Source: Parvularcula sp038749595
Lineage (GTDB): Bacteria > Pseudomonadota > Alphaproteobacteria > Caulobacterales > Parvularculaceae
Direction of reading: 5' to 3'
Length of the DNA stretch: 64,000 nucleotides
Assembly: GCA_038749595.1 (NCBI GenBank)
Contig: JBCDHW010000004.1
Location: forward strand, 62,001-126,000
Part shown: in pieces, positions 24,220 to 33,720 of the stretch
How positions within the stretch are numbered: position 1 is the stretch's first letter
Layout of the letters: every line of letters starts with the position of its first letter
Program-made: the position numbers and the translations under genes
The notes under the pieces: model-generated
What the model was told of the DNA's origin: nothing
The model's database searches: none
The model's input: the letters and a program-made list of their open reading frames with translations, nothing else

Positions 24220-26040
24220 ATGGAAGCTGTTGCCGCGCGTGCCCCCGAAACCGACGACCCCCGCGAGGCCTTGCGCGCAACCTTCAACTTCGATGACTTC
24301 CGCCCTGGCCAGCGCCCGGTGGTCGACGCGCTCCTCGCCGGAGAGGACGTCCTCGCAGTGATGCCCACCGGCGCGGGCAAGTCGCTCTGCTTCCAACTCC
24401 CTGCGCTGATGCGCCCCGGCTTTGCAGTGGTCGTCAGCCCCCTGATCGCTTTGATGCAAAACCAAGTGGCGCTCCTTCAGAGCTTCGGGGTTCCGGCTGG
24501 GATGATCCATTCAGGCCGTGATCGCGCCGAGAACGTCGCCGACTGGAAGGGCGCCCTCGCAGGGGATATCAAGCTCCTCTACATGTCGCCAGAGCGCCTC
24601 GCGACCGAGCGGATGCAAGCTGCGCTGAAGACCGCTGAGGTCTCCTTCTTCGTCATCGATGAAGCCCATTGCATCAGCCAATGGGGCCACGATTTCCGCC
24701 CCGAATACCTCGCTCTTGAGCACCTCAAAGACCTGCGACCCCAGACACCCGTTGCAGCCTTTACAGCGACGGCGGATGAAGAGACCCGGGCCGATATGGC
24801 CAAACGTCTGTTCGCTGACGATGTCCGTCTGTTCGTCTCCGGCTTCGATCGCCCCAACCTCAGCGTGACGGTGGAAGAGAAGAGCAAGGCCGACACCCGC
24901 ATTGAAGAGCTGGTGGCTGAGCGGCGGGGCCAGCAAGGTATCATCTATTGCGGCAGCCGTAAGAACACCGAAGCCCTCGCCGAGCGTCTGCGCGGGGCCG
25001 GGCACAACGCTGTCGCCTACCATGCGGGCCTGCCGGACCAGGAGCGCGCGGATCGCCTCGACCGCTTTTTGTCCGAGCCCGACCTTGTCGTCTGCGCCAC
25101 GATCGCCTTTGGGATGGGGATCGACAAGCCCGATATCCGGTTCGTCATCCACCGCGATATGCCCGCTTCGCCCGAGGCTTACTACCAAGAGATCGGTCGC
25201 GCTGGCCGCGACGGTCGTCCGGCCGAAGCGATCATGCTCTACGCTGCTTCTGACCTGATGTTCCGTCGCCGGATGATCGACGATGGCGGCGCTCCTGACG
25301 CGATCAAGCGCCATGAGAAGCGCAAGCTCGACACCCTCTCCGCCTACTGCGAAGCGCTGACCTGCCGCCGCAACCTGCTGCTCGGGTATTTCGGTGAGAT
25401 CCGCAAAGAGCTTTGCGGACGCTGCGATGTTTGCCTGGACCCTCCGCAAACGGAGGATGCGACTGGCGACGCGAAGCTCTTCCTGCAAGCGGCAATGGAA
25501 ACGGGCGAAGTTTACGGCCAAGCGCACCTTGTCGACGTGCTCCGGGGCGCAGAGACGGAGAAGGTGATGAAGGCGAGTCACGATGATCTCAGCGTCTTCG
25601 CCCGCGGTTCAGACCGCTCGGCGAAGTCTTGGCGGTCCCTCGCTGGCCAACTCGCAGCCCAAGGACTGGTGGAGATGCAGGGCGAGTACCGCTCGATCGT
25701 CGTAACGCCCGAGGGCCGGGCCTTCCTCGGCGGTGGGGCCACGATCGCGATGCGCAAAGAGCGCGCACGGAGCACCGCAAGAACACTCCGCCGCCAGCCC
25801 GTTGAGGTGCCCGCCGATTTTGACGAAGCGCTGCTGCAAAAGCTTAAGGCCAAGCGCCTCGAGCTCGCCAAGGCCAAGGGCGCTCCGGCCTACACCATCT
25901 TCTCCGACCGTACACTGATCGACATGGCCGTGCGGCGACCGGAGGACCAGGCTCAACTGCTTGGGGTCTACGGGGTGGGGATGCGCAAGGCCGAAGTCTA
26001 CGGCGAAACCTTCCTGGCCGTGATCAACGCGCGCGGCTGA
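24220..26040 (+). CDS. recQ: ATP-dependent DNA helicase RecQ
   Basis: A 3'-5' helicase for recombination and fork repair. From ATG 24220 it is 606 residues. Walker A is PTGAGKS (49-55), the DEAH box is DEAHCISQWGHDFRPEY (147-163), motif V/VI includes FGMGIDKPDIR and QEIGRAGRDGRP, and zinc ligands occur in CGRCDVCLDPP. Winged-helix and HRDC domains follow, the latter ending LLGVYGVGMRKAEVYG. An in-frame TTG at 24184 is an alternative start but lacks a good SD. Confidence 0.95.
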   Translation: MEAVAARAPETDDPREALRATFNFDDFRPGQRPVVDALLAGEDVLAVMPTGAGKSLCFQLPALMRPGFAVVVSPLIALMQNQVALLQSFGVPAGMIHSGRDRAENVADWKGALAGDIKLLYMSPERLATERMQAALKTAEVSFFVIDEAHCISQWGHDFRPEYLALEHLKDLRPQTPVAAFTATADEETRADMAKRLFADDVRLFVSGFDRPNLSVTVEEKSKADTRIEELVAERRGQQGIIYCGSRKNTEALAERLRGAGHNAVAYHAGLPDQERADRLDRFLSEPDLVVCATIAFGMGIDKPDIRFVIHRDMPASPEAYYQEIGRAGRDGRPAEAIMLYAASDLMFRRRMIDDGGAPDAIKRHEKRKLDTLSAYCEALTCRRNLLLGYFGEIRKELCGRCDVCLDPPQTEDATGDAKLFLQAAMETGEVYGQAHLVDVLRGAETEKVMKASHDDLSVFARGSDRSAKSWRSLAGQLAAQGLVEMQGEYRSIVVTPEGRAFLGGGATIAMRKERARSTARTLRRQPVEVPADFDEALLQKLKAKRLELAKAKGAPAYTIFSDRTLIDMAVRRPEDQAQLLGVYGVGMRKAEVYGETFLAVINARG

Positions 26041-26042
26041 GA

Positions 26043-26339
26043 CTATTTCCGAACGCTCAGCAGCTTACTGATCAACCAAATCGGCACGACAATGACCGCT
26101 CCGGTGGCGAGGAGGGTGAAAACGAGCTCGATTCCCTGCACAGACGTCCCGAACAGCTCGACGAGGCCGGTTTGGATCCACGAGAAAAGCTCTTTCCAGA
26201 ACCGCACAGGGTCCACCCGGAAAATCACCAGCAGCGCGCCGACCAATAAGCAGGCGACGCCCAACCGGAGCACCGTGCCGAGGGCAGCGCGCGGGCTCGG
26301 CAACGACGTCGGACCGCGCAGGGGTTTCTCTTCGCTCAT
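26043..26339 (-). CDS. Small two-helix membrane protein (DUF6460-like)
   Basis: 98 residues. A polar, proline-rich N-terminus is followed by a hydrophobic helix, LGVACLLVGALLVIF. An amphipathic stretch with RVDPVRFWKELFSWIQ leads to a second helix ending VVPIWLISKLLSVRK. The overall pattern resembles DUF6460; I hold this only moderately. It converges with recQ, two bases between the stops. The function is unknown. Confidence 0.6.
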   Translation of the reverse strand: MSEEKPLRGPTSLPSPRAALGTVLRLGVACLLVGALLVIFRVDPVRFWKELFSWIQTGLVELFGTSVQGIELVFTLLATGAVIVVPIWLISKLLSVRK

Positions 26340-26378
26340 GCCTTGAACGTAGGGCGCTGACGCGACTGTGAGAAGGCC

Positions 26379-27485
26379 TCACGTGCCGGGGAAGGCGCCC
26401 ACTTGACCACGATGGCGCAGAGCGTGGTCAGCAAGGACGCAAGCGATCATCGCTTCTACCACAGGGACTGCGCGGATCGCCACGCAAGGATCATGGCGCC
26501 CCTTGGTGACGACGTCCGTGTCCTCGCCTTGCGCGGTCACGGTCCTTCTCGGCGTGAGGATGGAGGACGTCGGCTTGATGGCCACGCGCGCAACGATCGG
26601 CTGGCCCGTGGAAATACCGCCGAGGATCCCGCCAGCGTGGTTTGAGAGGAAGTCGACAGCGCCGTCTTTCATCCGCATTTCGTCGGCGTTTTCCACACCC
26701 GACAGTGCGGCAGCCGCCAGGCCATCGCCGATTTCCACTGCTTTCGCAGCGTTGATCGACATCAGCGCGCTTGCAATGTCCTGATCCAACTTCCCGTAAA
26801 TTGGCGCGCCGAGCCCAGCGGGAACACCCGTGGCGACGACTTCAACGAGCCCGCCAAAGCTGTTGCCGTCCTTACGGGCAGCATCAAGATGGGCTTCCCA
26901 CGCTTTCGCCGCGTCTGGATCGGGGCAGAAGAACGGGTTGCGGTCCGTCGCATCCCAATCGCGTCCGGTAGCCCTGTGCGGTCCCATAGCGATGAGTCCG
27001 GCGGAGATCTCAACATTACCGAACGTTCGGTCCAATACCATTCTCGCCACAGAACCTGCCGCAACCCGCGCTGCTGTCTCGCGCGCTGACGATCGGCCGC
27101 CGCCGCGGTAGTCCCGAATGCCGTATTTCTGATCGTAGGTAATGTCAGCGTGCCCTGGTCGATAAGTATCGCGGATCGCGCTGTAGTCTTTGGACCGCTG
27201 ATCAACGTTTCGGATCATCAGGCTGATCGGCGTGCCTGTTGTCACCAAACCGTCCGTTCGGTCATCCTCAAAAACGCCCGAGAGGACCTCAACTTGGTCG
27301 GTTTCTTGGCGTTGCGTCACAAACCGCGATTGCCCAGGGCGCCGCCGGTCGAGATCCGCCTGAACAGCGCCGAGGTCGAACGGGACCCCCGGTGGGCAGC
27401 CATCAATGACACAGCCCAAGGCGGGACCATGGCTCTCGCCCCAGGTGGTGACGCGGAAAAGATGGCCGAAGGTGTTATGCGACAT
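26379..27485 (-). CDS. aroC: Chorismate synthase
   Basis: Makes chorismate from EPSP, the last shikimate-pathway step, using reduced FMN. The 368-residue protein carries the family signature at the start, GHLFRVTTWGESHGPALGC. Further blocks are RRPGQSRFVTQR, GGGRSSARETAARVAAG and the C-terminal GRHDPCVAIRAVPVVEAM. The length is normal. It is divergent from pdxH, with a 72-nt gap. Confidence 0.97.
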   Translation of the reverse strand: MSHNTFGHLFRVTTWGESHGPALGCVIDGCPPGVPFDLGAVQADLDRRRPGQSRFVTQRQETDQVEVLSGVFEDDRTDGLVTTGTPISLMIRNVDQRSKDYSAIRDTYRPGHADITYDQKYGIRDYRGGGRSSARETAARVAAGSVARMVLDRTFGNVEISAGLIAMGPHRATGRDWDATDRNPFFCPDPDAAKAWEAHLDAARKDGNSFGGLVEVVATGVPAGLGAPIYGKLDQDIASALMSINAAKAVEIGDGLAAAALSGVENADEMRMKDGAVDFLSNHAGGILGGISTGQPIVARVAIKPTSSILTPRRTVTAQGEDTDVVTKGRHDPCVAIRAVPVVEAMIACVLADHALRHRGQVGAFPGT

Positions 27486-27557
27486 GACCCGTGTATCCTA
27501 CGCCCTGCGGCTCAAGGAAAGGTAGCCGCGGGCCGCAAGCGGGCTTAGACCAAGCGC

Positions 27558-28250
27558 ATGAGCGATGACGACAGCAATTTGATCCCCGCCACCCCGTCTG
27601 CCGAAGCCTATGCGGCTGAGAAAAAGGCCCAGGAAGCGTTTGGCGGCGAGGCCGACCAAGGCGACGTGTTCGGCGATGAGCGTGACCCGATGGCGCTGTT
27701 TCGCGCCTGGCTGAAGCTGGCGGGCACCCACGAAATCAACGATCCGAACGCCATGGCTGTGACCAGCGTCGACCGCGACGGCTGTCCCGATGTGCGGATG
27801 GTGCTCTTGAAGGACATCGACCATGGCTTTTCCTTCTATACGAATATGGAAAGCGCCAAGGGGGTGCAGCTGCGGGAAAATCCTGCAGTGGCGCTTCTGT
27901 TCCATTGGAAGTCCATCCGCCGCCAGGTCCGTGTTCGAGGGGTTGCTGAGCCGTTGAGTGATGAAGAAGCCGATGCCTACTTCGCCACCCGCGACCGGGG
28001 CAGCCGGATCGGCGCGTGGGCATCGCAGCAGTCCCGGGAGATGAATGACCCCGAGATTTTAGCGACCCGAACCGCTGATTACGAAGACCTTTTTGCCGAA
28101 CGCGACGTTCCGCGGCCGGATTTCTGGCGCGGCTTCAAGGTGATCCCGAACACGATCGAGTTTTGGGTCAACCGACCGTTCCGGCTGCATGATCGCAAGC
28201 TGTTCTCGCGCACGGGCGAAGGGTGGAGCACGGCTCAGCTCTATCCGTGA
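27558..28250 (+). CDS. pdxH: Pyridoxamine 5'-phosphate oxidase
   Basis: An FMN-dependent oxidase that makes pyridoxal 5'-phosphate. The 230-residue protein shows AMAVTSVDRDGCPDVRMVLLKDID, FYTNMESAKGVQLRENP, FHWKSIRRQVRVRG and the C-terminal PNTIEFWVNRPFRLHDR, the PdxH signatures. PLP is needed by the fold III decarboxylase, threonine synthase and glycine dehydrogenase encoded elsewhere in this window. Confidence 0.95.
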   Translation: MSDDDSNLIPATPSAEAYAAEKKAQEAFGGEADQGDVFGDERDPMALFRAWLKLAGTHEINDPNAMAVTSVDRDGCPDVRMVLLKDIDHGFSFYTNMESAKGVQLRENPAVALLFHWKSIRRQVRVRGVAEPLSDEEADAYFATRDRGSRIGAWASQQSREMNDPEILATRTADYEDLFAERDVPRPDFWRGFKVIPNTIEFWVNRPFRLHDRKLFSRTGEGWSTAQLYP

Positions 28251-28295
28251 TCCCTTGGTCGTGGTCACTTTCCACACGCCGGATAAGCGTCCGGT

Positions 28296-30905
28296 TCAGA
28301 AGTAACTGCGGTAGAGCCGGATGCTCAGAAACCCGATGACCCCTAAAAAGGCCGCCATGGGCACGCCGATGGCAATCACTTCGGGAACACCGAAGCTTTC
28401 GATCATGCGGTTGACCGGTATCACCAAGGCTTGAGCGACATAGATCGCGAAGGCCAAGCCTCCCGCCACGACGAGGAGGCGCGCGGGGAAGATCGCTGGG
28501 AAGGGCAATCGGTCATAGCGATCGAACAGGCTGATCAAACCGCCCAGCAAGGTAATCGCAAAGCCGACATAAAGGAGGTCGCCCAACGTGGTCCGCAAGA
28601 GCGACTCGCGGCTCGGCAAGAACGCATCGAAGCCGCCGATCTGGAAGATCGCAGCCCCGCAGACGATCATGATGCAGGCCCCGCCCAGCATGAGACTGCG
28701 CACGGCCACCGCGTGGGAGGACATCTTGATCAGCGCCAAGCCTGCGGCCACGCCGGCGAGCGTAATGGCTGACATTTTGAAGACGCTATAACCGCCGACG
28801 CCCATCAAGCGAACAACTTCGAACGCGTTCCCCAGTGGTGGGCCGCCGAACAGCGCCTCCACAGCAGCGTCGAGAACAACAAAACAAGCCGCAACGGCAG
28901 CTACGCCGACAACGCTGTCTTTCAGCTTTGCCAAAGGACCAAGCCAGAGCGGCGCCGTTCCCATCGCAATCGCAAAGAACATCAAGACGTTGTAGAGATA
29001 GCCCGTAATGGCTGGAGCCGGTGTCACCGTGTCATTCAGTGTAGCGGCGCCAAACTTCGCCACCGCGATGGCCAAGAGCCCCACACTGACAAGCACGAAA
29101 TTGAACCGCATGCGCTTGAGATAGAAGCCTGTTTTCTCTTCGTAGTCGGCTAGCATGTAGGCGATGCCGAGGCCAAATCCGGCGGCGAAACCTTCGGTTC
29201 CCATGCGGTAGAAGAGGCTGAGAACGTAAGTGTCGAGATCTTCGAGGCCGACCCGGCCGAACAATCCTCGGCCCCAGTGCGAGACAAGCACCATGAGGAT
29301 CATAAAGCCGCGAACACCGCTTATCGCCCATTGTTCAACGGTGATTTTCGGCAGGGCGCGGCTGCGGCTGGCTGCTTCGGCGCCGCCATCGGCCAGCATG
29401 GCGATGTCTTCCACGGTCCGGCCTTCAAGGGCGGCCTGCACCGCTTCCTTCTGAAAGCCCATCGTTTCCATGGTCATCGCGACCTGAACGCTGGTCAGGC
29501 TGTCGGCGCCGAGGGTGTAGAGACTGTCCTTGGCGCCGATCGCTGCGTCGGGCTGAACCTTACTCCAAGCCTCAGCAACCTTCGCCATGGTTACGGAGAG
29601 GGCTGCGCCGTCGGTCGCCTCCGCTGCGCCGCCTGCTTGCGTTGCTGTCTCTGCAAGTTCTGCGAGACTGTTGCGCCGGACCTTCCCGGTTTCGGTCACC
29701 GGCAGCGTGTCGACGTCGACGGTGGTCACAACGCCCTGCGCGGCGATCCCGGCTGCCTCGAGCGCAGTCTCCGTCGCGGCGGTCAACACATCCCGCAGGT
29801 GCTTTGCGCTGTGGGCGACCGCGAGGACGACGGTCATGCCGCGCATCTCGTCGGGGCGCGCGCCGATCGCAAAGTGACCGGACGCACTGGGGACTAACGC
29901 GACGATGCTGTGCTCCAGCGCCTCGGCATACGTCTTGATGCCGCCGACGTTGATCTGATCGTCGAGCCGGCCTTCGAAATAGAGGTCGTCGCCATCAATC
30001 CGTCCACGGTCTTTCGTGGTGAGCCAGCCTTCGTCGTCTGTCAGCGGCTCAATGACGCCGCCTTCGGTCAGCTTGCCCAGCGCCACGTGGGGGCCGCGGA
30101 TCTCGATCGCGTCATCCTGGCCAAGCCGCAGGGCGACGTCGCCCACCGCCACGCCCACCGAACCCAGGCGCGCATCGTCCGTCGCGGAAATATCCAGCAG
30201 CGTCGTCCGCGAGGCCTCAGTCAGGCCGTAGTGCATGACGATTTTCGCTTTTGGGAACAGCCGCTTCATCGCGGCCTTCTCGTCGGCGGACATGGCCTGG
30301 GAGCCAATCTCGATCCAGCGGACGCGGTTCCCTACGCCTTGCAGAACCTCAGGGTTTTGGAGCACAACGCGCCACAGGCTCGGCACGGCGGAGATCGCGT
30401 TGATCGAGCCCGCCTCTAACATGTCGCGGATCTCGGCTGGGTTGAAGTGTTCGGGCAGGTAGCATTGGCCACCCGCCGCCGCGACCGCTCGGGCGCGGCC
30501 AATGCCGAAGGAATAGGTGACAGGCACACCGATATATTCGCGGATATCCGCCGTCGGCTCCATCATCGCGTTCAGGCGTTCGGTGACATCGGCAAGATTG
30601 CGATGGCTCAGAACGATCGGCTTCGGTTTGCCCTCGGTGCCTGAGGTGAAGACGATCTGCGCCGGTTCGTTTGATTGGTCGGGCGAATAGGAGAGTTTGA
30701 CCCAGCCCCGGGAACCTTCAGAAGTGTCTGGTGCGGGGAGCGTTTCGACAAGGTCCTCGAGACCGGTATCAGCCCGCTGGATCGCAAAGACCTGACGCGT
30801 TTTATACATCTCGAAAACAGCTTCGAGAAATTGCACGGAATTCTCGGCGCGCAGCATGTGCACGGGCCCGAGCGTTGGTTGGGTCAAGGCTGATCCGTCG
30901 TGCAT
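28296..30905 (-). CDS. AMP-forming ligase - carrier protein - membrane acyltransferase fusion
   Basis: An 869-residue three-part protein. Residues about 1-420 form an adenylate-forming domain: P-loop TSGTEGKPK (87-95), YGLTEAS (226-232), D299 in TTKDRGR and the catalytic-lysine motif LPVTETGK (K408). The region before the P-loop is unusually short. Residues about 435-510 form a carrier domain with the phosphopantetheine serine in GADSL (S469). Residues about 525-869 form a roughly ten-helix acyltransferase-3 domain, with ISGVRGFMILMVLVSH (H543). The likely activity is to activate an acid, load it on the built-in carrier and transfer it to a membrane-associated acceptor. GAGGGG lies 5 nt before ATG 30905. 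Confidence 0.85.
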   Translation of the reverse strand: MHDGSALTQPTLGPVHMLRAENSVQFLEAVFEMYKTRQVFAIQRADTGLEDLVETLPAPDTSEGSRGWVKLSYSPDQSNEPAQIVFTSGTEGKPKPIVLSHRNLADVTERLNAMMEPTADIREYIGVPVTYSFGIGRARAVAAAGGQCYLPEHFNPAEIRDMLEAGSINAISAVPSLWRVVLQNPEVLQGVGNRVRWIEIGSQAMSADEKAAMKRLFPKAKIVMHYGLTEASRTTLLDISATDDARLGSVGVAVGDVALRLGQDDAIEIRGPHVALGKLTEGGVIEPLTDDEGWLTTKDRGRIDGDDLYFEGRLDDQINVGGIKTYAEALEHSIVALVPSASGHFAIGARPDEMRGMTVVLAVAHSAKHLRDVLTAATETALEAAGIAAQGVVTTVDVDTLPVTETGKVRRNSLAELAETATQAGGAAEATDGAALSVTMAKVAEAWSKVQPDAAIGAKDSLYTLGADSLTSVQVAMTMETMGFQKEAVQAALEGRTVEDIAMLADGGAEAASRSRALPKITVEQWAISGVRGFMILMVLVSHWGRGLFGRVGLEDLDTYVLSLFYRMGTEGFAAGFGLGIAYMLADYEEKTGFYLKRMRFNFVLVSVGLLAIAVAKFGAATLNDTVTPAPAITGYLYNVLMFFAIAMGTAPLWLGPLAKLKDSVVGVAAVAACFVVLDAAVEALFGGPPLGNAFEVVRLMGVGGYSVFKMSAITLAGVAAGLALIKMSSHAVAVRSLMLGGACIMIVCGAAIFQIGGFDAFLPSRESLLRTTLGDLLYVGFAITLLGGLISLFDRYDRLPFPAIFPARLLVVAGGLAFAIYVAQALVIPVNRMIESFGVPEVIAIGVPMAAFLGVIGFLSIRLYRSYF

Positions 30906-31199
30906 TGGTTCCCCTCACGTCGACCGCGATGCGCTGCGTATTGGCTCAAACGGCGAAGCGGTCGCAAGTCTGTTATGCCGCTCTGCACCAATCGGCCGCT
31001 TGGACCGGTGCCGAGGATCCGGAGCCGATCCCCGAAATCGCGCAATCCCTAGCGCCTACGGGGTAAAAAGCAGGTTGAGGGGCCGAAACCTCTTCGCCTT
31101 TGGGCTTCAGGGCCCGCCTAAAGCGGCGCAGGCAACGTTCTCCGCGTTCCGCTTCGTCAAAACCTCGCCCAGATCCCTTGAAAGCTCGCAAAAACGTGC

Positions 31200-31217
31200 T
31201 GTTGCGGCACCGCAACA
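31200..31217. repeat. Perfect inverted repeat upstream of sqdB
   Basis: TGTTGCGG (31200-31207), a 2-nt spacer, then CCGCAACA (31210-31217): an 8-bp dyad centred about 52 nt upstream of the sqdB ATG. It lies in the 355-nt intergenic stretch between the divergent ligase fusion and sqdB, where I see no other gene. It looks like a dimeric repressor operator; the 2-nt spacer is too tight for a good hairpin loop. Confidence 0.45.
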
Positions 31218-31260
31218 ACGCTCTTAAGACCCGCCGAGATTTTCTGACAGAGGTGATGTG

Positions 31261-32442
31261 ATGAAGCTGATGATCCTCGGCGGCGACGGTTTTTGCGGAT
31301 GGCCAACGGCGCTCCACCTTTCGGCGCGTGGCCATGACGTGATGATCGTCGACGATCTGTCGCGCCGCAAAATCGACATCGAGCTCGAAGTGCAGTCGCT
31401 GACACCCATCGCCAGCCTCACCGACCGTCTCGAAGCTTGGGAGCGGGTTTCCAACAACAAAATCGAAGCGAAAATCCTCAACGTCGCGAAAGACTATGAC
31501 GCGTTCCGGGACCTTCTGAGCGCGTATCAGCCAAATGCCGTCGTGCATTTTGCTGAGCAGCGGGCCGCGCCTTACTCGATGAAATCGGCGGGCCATAAGC
31601 GCTATACGGTCGATAACAACCTCAACGCGACCCACAACTTGCTCGCCGCGATCGTGGAGACGGGCCTCGACATCCACGTTGTCCACCTCGGGACGATGGG
31701 CGTCTACGGCTACGGCACAGCCGGCATGAAGATCCCGGAGGGCTACCTCAAGGTAAAGGTCGACGCGGGTGAGAACGGCGAGGTCGAACAGGACATTCTG
31801 TACCCGGCCAATCCGGGGTCGATCTATCACATGACCAAGACCCAGGACGCGTTGTTCTTCCAATACTACGCCAAGAACGACCACCTCCGCGTCACGGACC
31901 TGCACCAGGGCATTGTCTGGGGTACACAGACGGAAGAGACGAAGAAGGACGAAGCGCTGATCAACCGGTTCGACTATGACGGCGATTACGGCACGGTGCT
32001 CAACCGATTTTTGATGCAGGCAGCCATCGGCTATCCTCTCACCGTGCACGGCACCGGCGGGCAGACCCGGGCCTTCATCCATATCCAAGACACGGTCCGG
32101 TGCGTCGAACTGGCGATCCTCAATCCGCCGAACCGCGGTGACCGTGTCCTGATCATGAACCAGATGGTGGAGACCCACCGCGTCCGCGATCTTGCTCACA
32201 TGATCGCTGATATGACGGGTGCGGAGATTGATCAGATCGACAATCCGCGCAACGAAGCGGACGAGAACGACCTCCACGTTGAGAACAAGAACTTCATCGA
32301 TCTCGGGCTTGACCCGATCACTCTCGACAAGGGCCTGTTCGCTGAAGTCACCGAAATTGCGGGAAAATATAAAGACCGCTGCGATACGCGCCGAATTCCG
32401 TGTGCGTCTCTTTGGACAGTCGACGGCAACCCAAACGGTTAA
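31261..32442 (+). CDS. sqdB: UDP-sulfoquinovose synthase-family (SqdB) enzyme
   Basis: A 393-residue extended SDR. It is close to SqdB/SQD1 throughout: MILGGDGFCGWPTALHLSARG (NAD loop and SQD1-type CGW), SLTPIASLTDRL, VVHFAEQRAAPYSM, LGTMGVYG (T145), PGSIYHMTK (Y189, K193), GIVWGTQTEETKKDE, INRFDYDGDYGTVLNRF and GGQTRAFIHIQDTVRC. SQD1 enzymes make UDP-sulfoquinovose from UDP-glucose and sulfite for sulfolipid synthesis. No sulfoquinovosyl transferase lies in the window, so the sugar may enter another glycan. ATG 31261 has AGAGG 7 nt upstream; an in-frame GTG lies one codon before it. Confidence 0.88.
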   Translation: MKLMILGGDGFCGWPTALHLSARGHDVMIVDDLSRRKIDIELEVQSLTPIASLTDRLEAWERVSNNKIEAKILNVAKDYDAFRDLLSAYQPNAVVHFAEQRAAPYSMKSAGHKRYTVDNNLNATHNLLAAIVETGLDIHVVHLGTMGVYGYGTAGMKIPEGYLKVKVDAGENGEVEQDILYPANPGSIYHMTKTQDALFFQYYAKNDHLRVTDLHQGIVWGTQTEETKKDEALINRFDYDGDYGTVLNRFLMQAAIGYPLTVHGTGGQTRAFIHIQDTVRCVELAILNPPNRGDRVLIMNQMVETHRVRDLAHMIADMTGAEIDQIDNPRNEADENDLHVENKNFIDLGLDPITLDKGLFAEVTEIAGKYKDRCDTRRIPCASLWTVDGNPNG

Positions 32443-33698
32443 GCGATTTTCTCTTCGAACCCACGGCTGCGGTATCGCTGAAACCGCAGCACCATAATCA
32501 ACAGCACCGTCGCGCTCATGGCTGCGAGCGCGAGAAACATCTGCGCTGGATCAACCCCAGCGAGGCGAAGAACAGACGCGAGAATAGCGCCGATGGTCGC
32601 CAGAAACCCGTTGGTCATGTTTGCGACACCCATCACCCGTGCACTGACATCCTTCGGCGCATTGGCCTGAAAGCTGGCGAGCATGGGGATCGCGAACACA
32701 CCGTTCGCAGCGGATGACAGCACAAAGAGGATGAGCAAGGGACGTCCGGCTTCACCAAAGACCGTATACGGACCTTCGAGCGGTGTCCGGGTCGTGATGT
32801 AAACCGCAATCAAGCACGCGATCCCGAACACAAGCGCGATGGCGCTCATCACTTTCGGCTCTTTCATGCGCGGGGCCAGCAGCCCGGCAATGATCGAGCC
32901 GATGCCTGCACCAAGAGCGAAGAACGCGTTCAGCAGCGCATAGTCCTGGTTGGTGCCGCCCAACTGGTCCCGGACAAACAACGGCATGTGCGCCAGCAAC
33001 AGCGCGCCGACCAACCAGAAATAGCCGTTGGCAAGGATCGGCCACGTGACGCCCGGGACTTTAAAAGCCGAGAAAAAGTCGCCCCATCCGGCGCGGGTCT
33101 CAGGGGGAGGGGCCGGGGGAAATCGCGTAGCAAGCGCCGCCCCGATCACCGCCGCGGTGACGAGCATCACTGAGACGATCGTCCGGCCGTTCTCCGTCTC
33201 AAAGAAATAGCCGCCAAGCCCAAGCCCTGTGACGATCGCGATAAACGTCCCCGCCTGCATGATGCCATTGGCGCGCGCCAAGCGTTCTGGCGGGAAATAT
33301 TGCGGCATCAAGGCGAAGCGGACGGGCTGAAAAAAAGCCGTCTGTGCACCCATGAACGCAAGCGTCATGACCAGCGGCACCGCTTGCCCCAGGAAAAACC
33401 ACAGGGACGCGGACGCCATCAAAATCAGCTCAAGGAATTTCAGCCGACGGGCCATCACGTGGCGGGGAACCCGGTCGGCAATATATCCGGAGACGACGGC
33501 GAAGAGGAAAATGGGCAGCGTGAAGCCAATGGAGACCAGCGTTCCCGCTTCGTTGGCCAAGGATCCGAAAAAGTAGAACGGGTCCCCCGGCGCCGCGGTG
33601 GCTGCTGCAATGATGGCGACGATCGTCGCGTTACGCAGGCAATTGTCAGCGAACGCACCAAGGGTTTGAGCCCCGAACAGGGTCCAAAAGCGCTCCAT
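32439..33698 (-). CDS. MFS transporter of the LplT (lysophospholipid flippase) type
   Basis: From ATG 33698 the protein is 419 residues with about 12 membrane segments. FGAQTLGAFADNCLRNATI at the start, GYIADRVPRH, MGAQTAFFQPVRFALMPQYF and LARANGIMQAGTFIAIV match the LplT/Aas-associated MFS subgroup, which flips lysophospholipids inward for reacylation. The open frame upstream of 33698 overlaps ccmE and is probably not translated. It converges on sqdB with a 4-nt overlap and lies near the ligase-carrier-acyltransferase fusion. Substrate is inferred from similarity only. Confidence 0.78.
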   Translation of the reverse strand: MERFWTLFGAQTLGAFADNCLRNATIVAIIAAATAAPGDPFYFFGSLANEAGTLVSIGFTLPIFLFAVVSGYIADRVPRHVMARRLKFLELILMASASLWFFLGQAVPLVMTLAFMGAQTAFFQPVRFALMPQYFPPERLARANGIMQAGTFIAIVTGLGLGGYFFETENGRTIVSVMLVTAAVIGAALATRFPPAPPPETRAGWGDFFSAFKVPGVTWPILANGYFWLVGALLLAHMPLFVRDQLGGTNQDYALLNAFFALGAGIGSIIAGLLAPRMKEPKVMSAIALVFGIACLIAVYITTRTPLEGPYTVFGEAGRPLLILFVLSSAANGVFAIPMLASFQANAPKDVSARVMGVANMTNGFLATIGAILASVLRLAGVDPAQMFLALAAMSATVLLIMVLRFQRYRSRGFEEKIA

Positions 33699-33720
33699 AC
33701 GGACGAGCGGAGGCGAGGGG

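Noticed and set aside
30973..32277. 434-codon minus-strand open frame
   Set aside because: It is antisense to sqdB and the preceding spacer; the sqdB motifs settle the coding strand.
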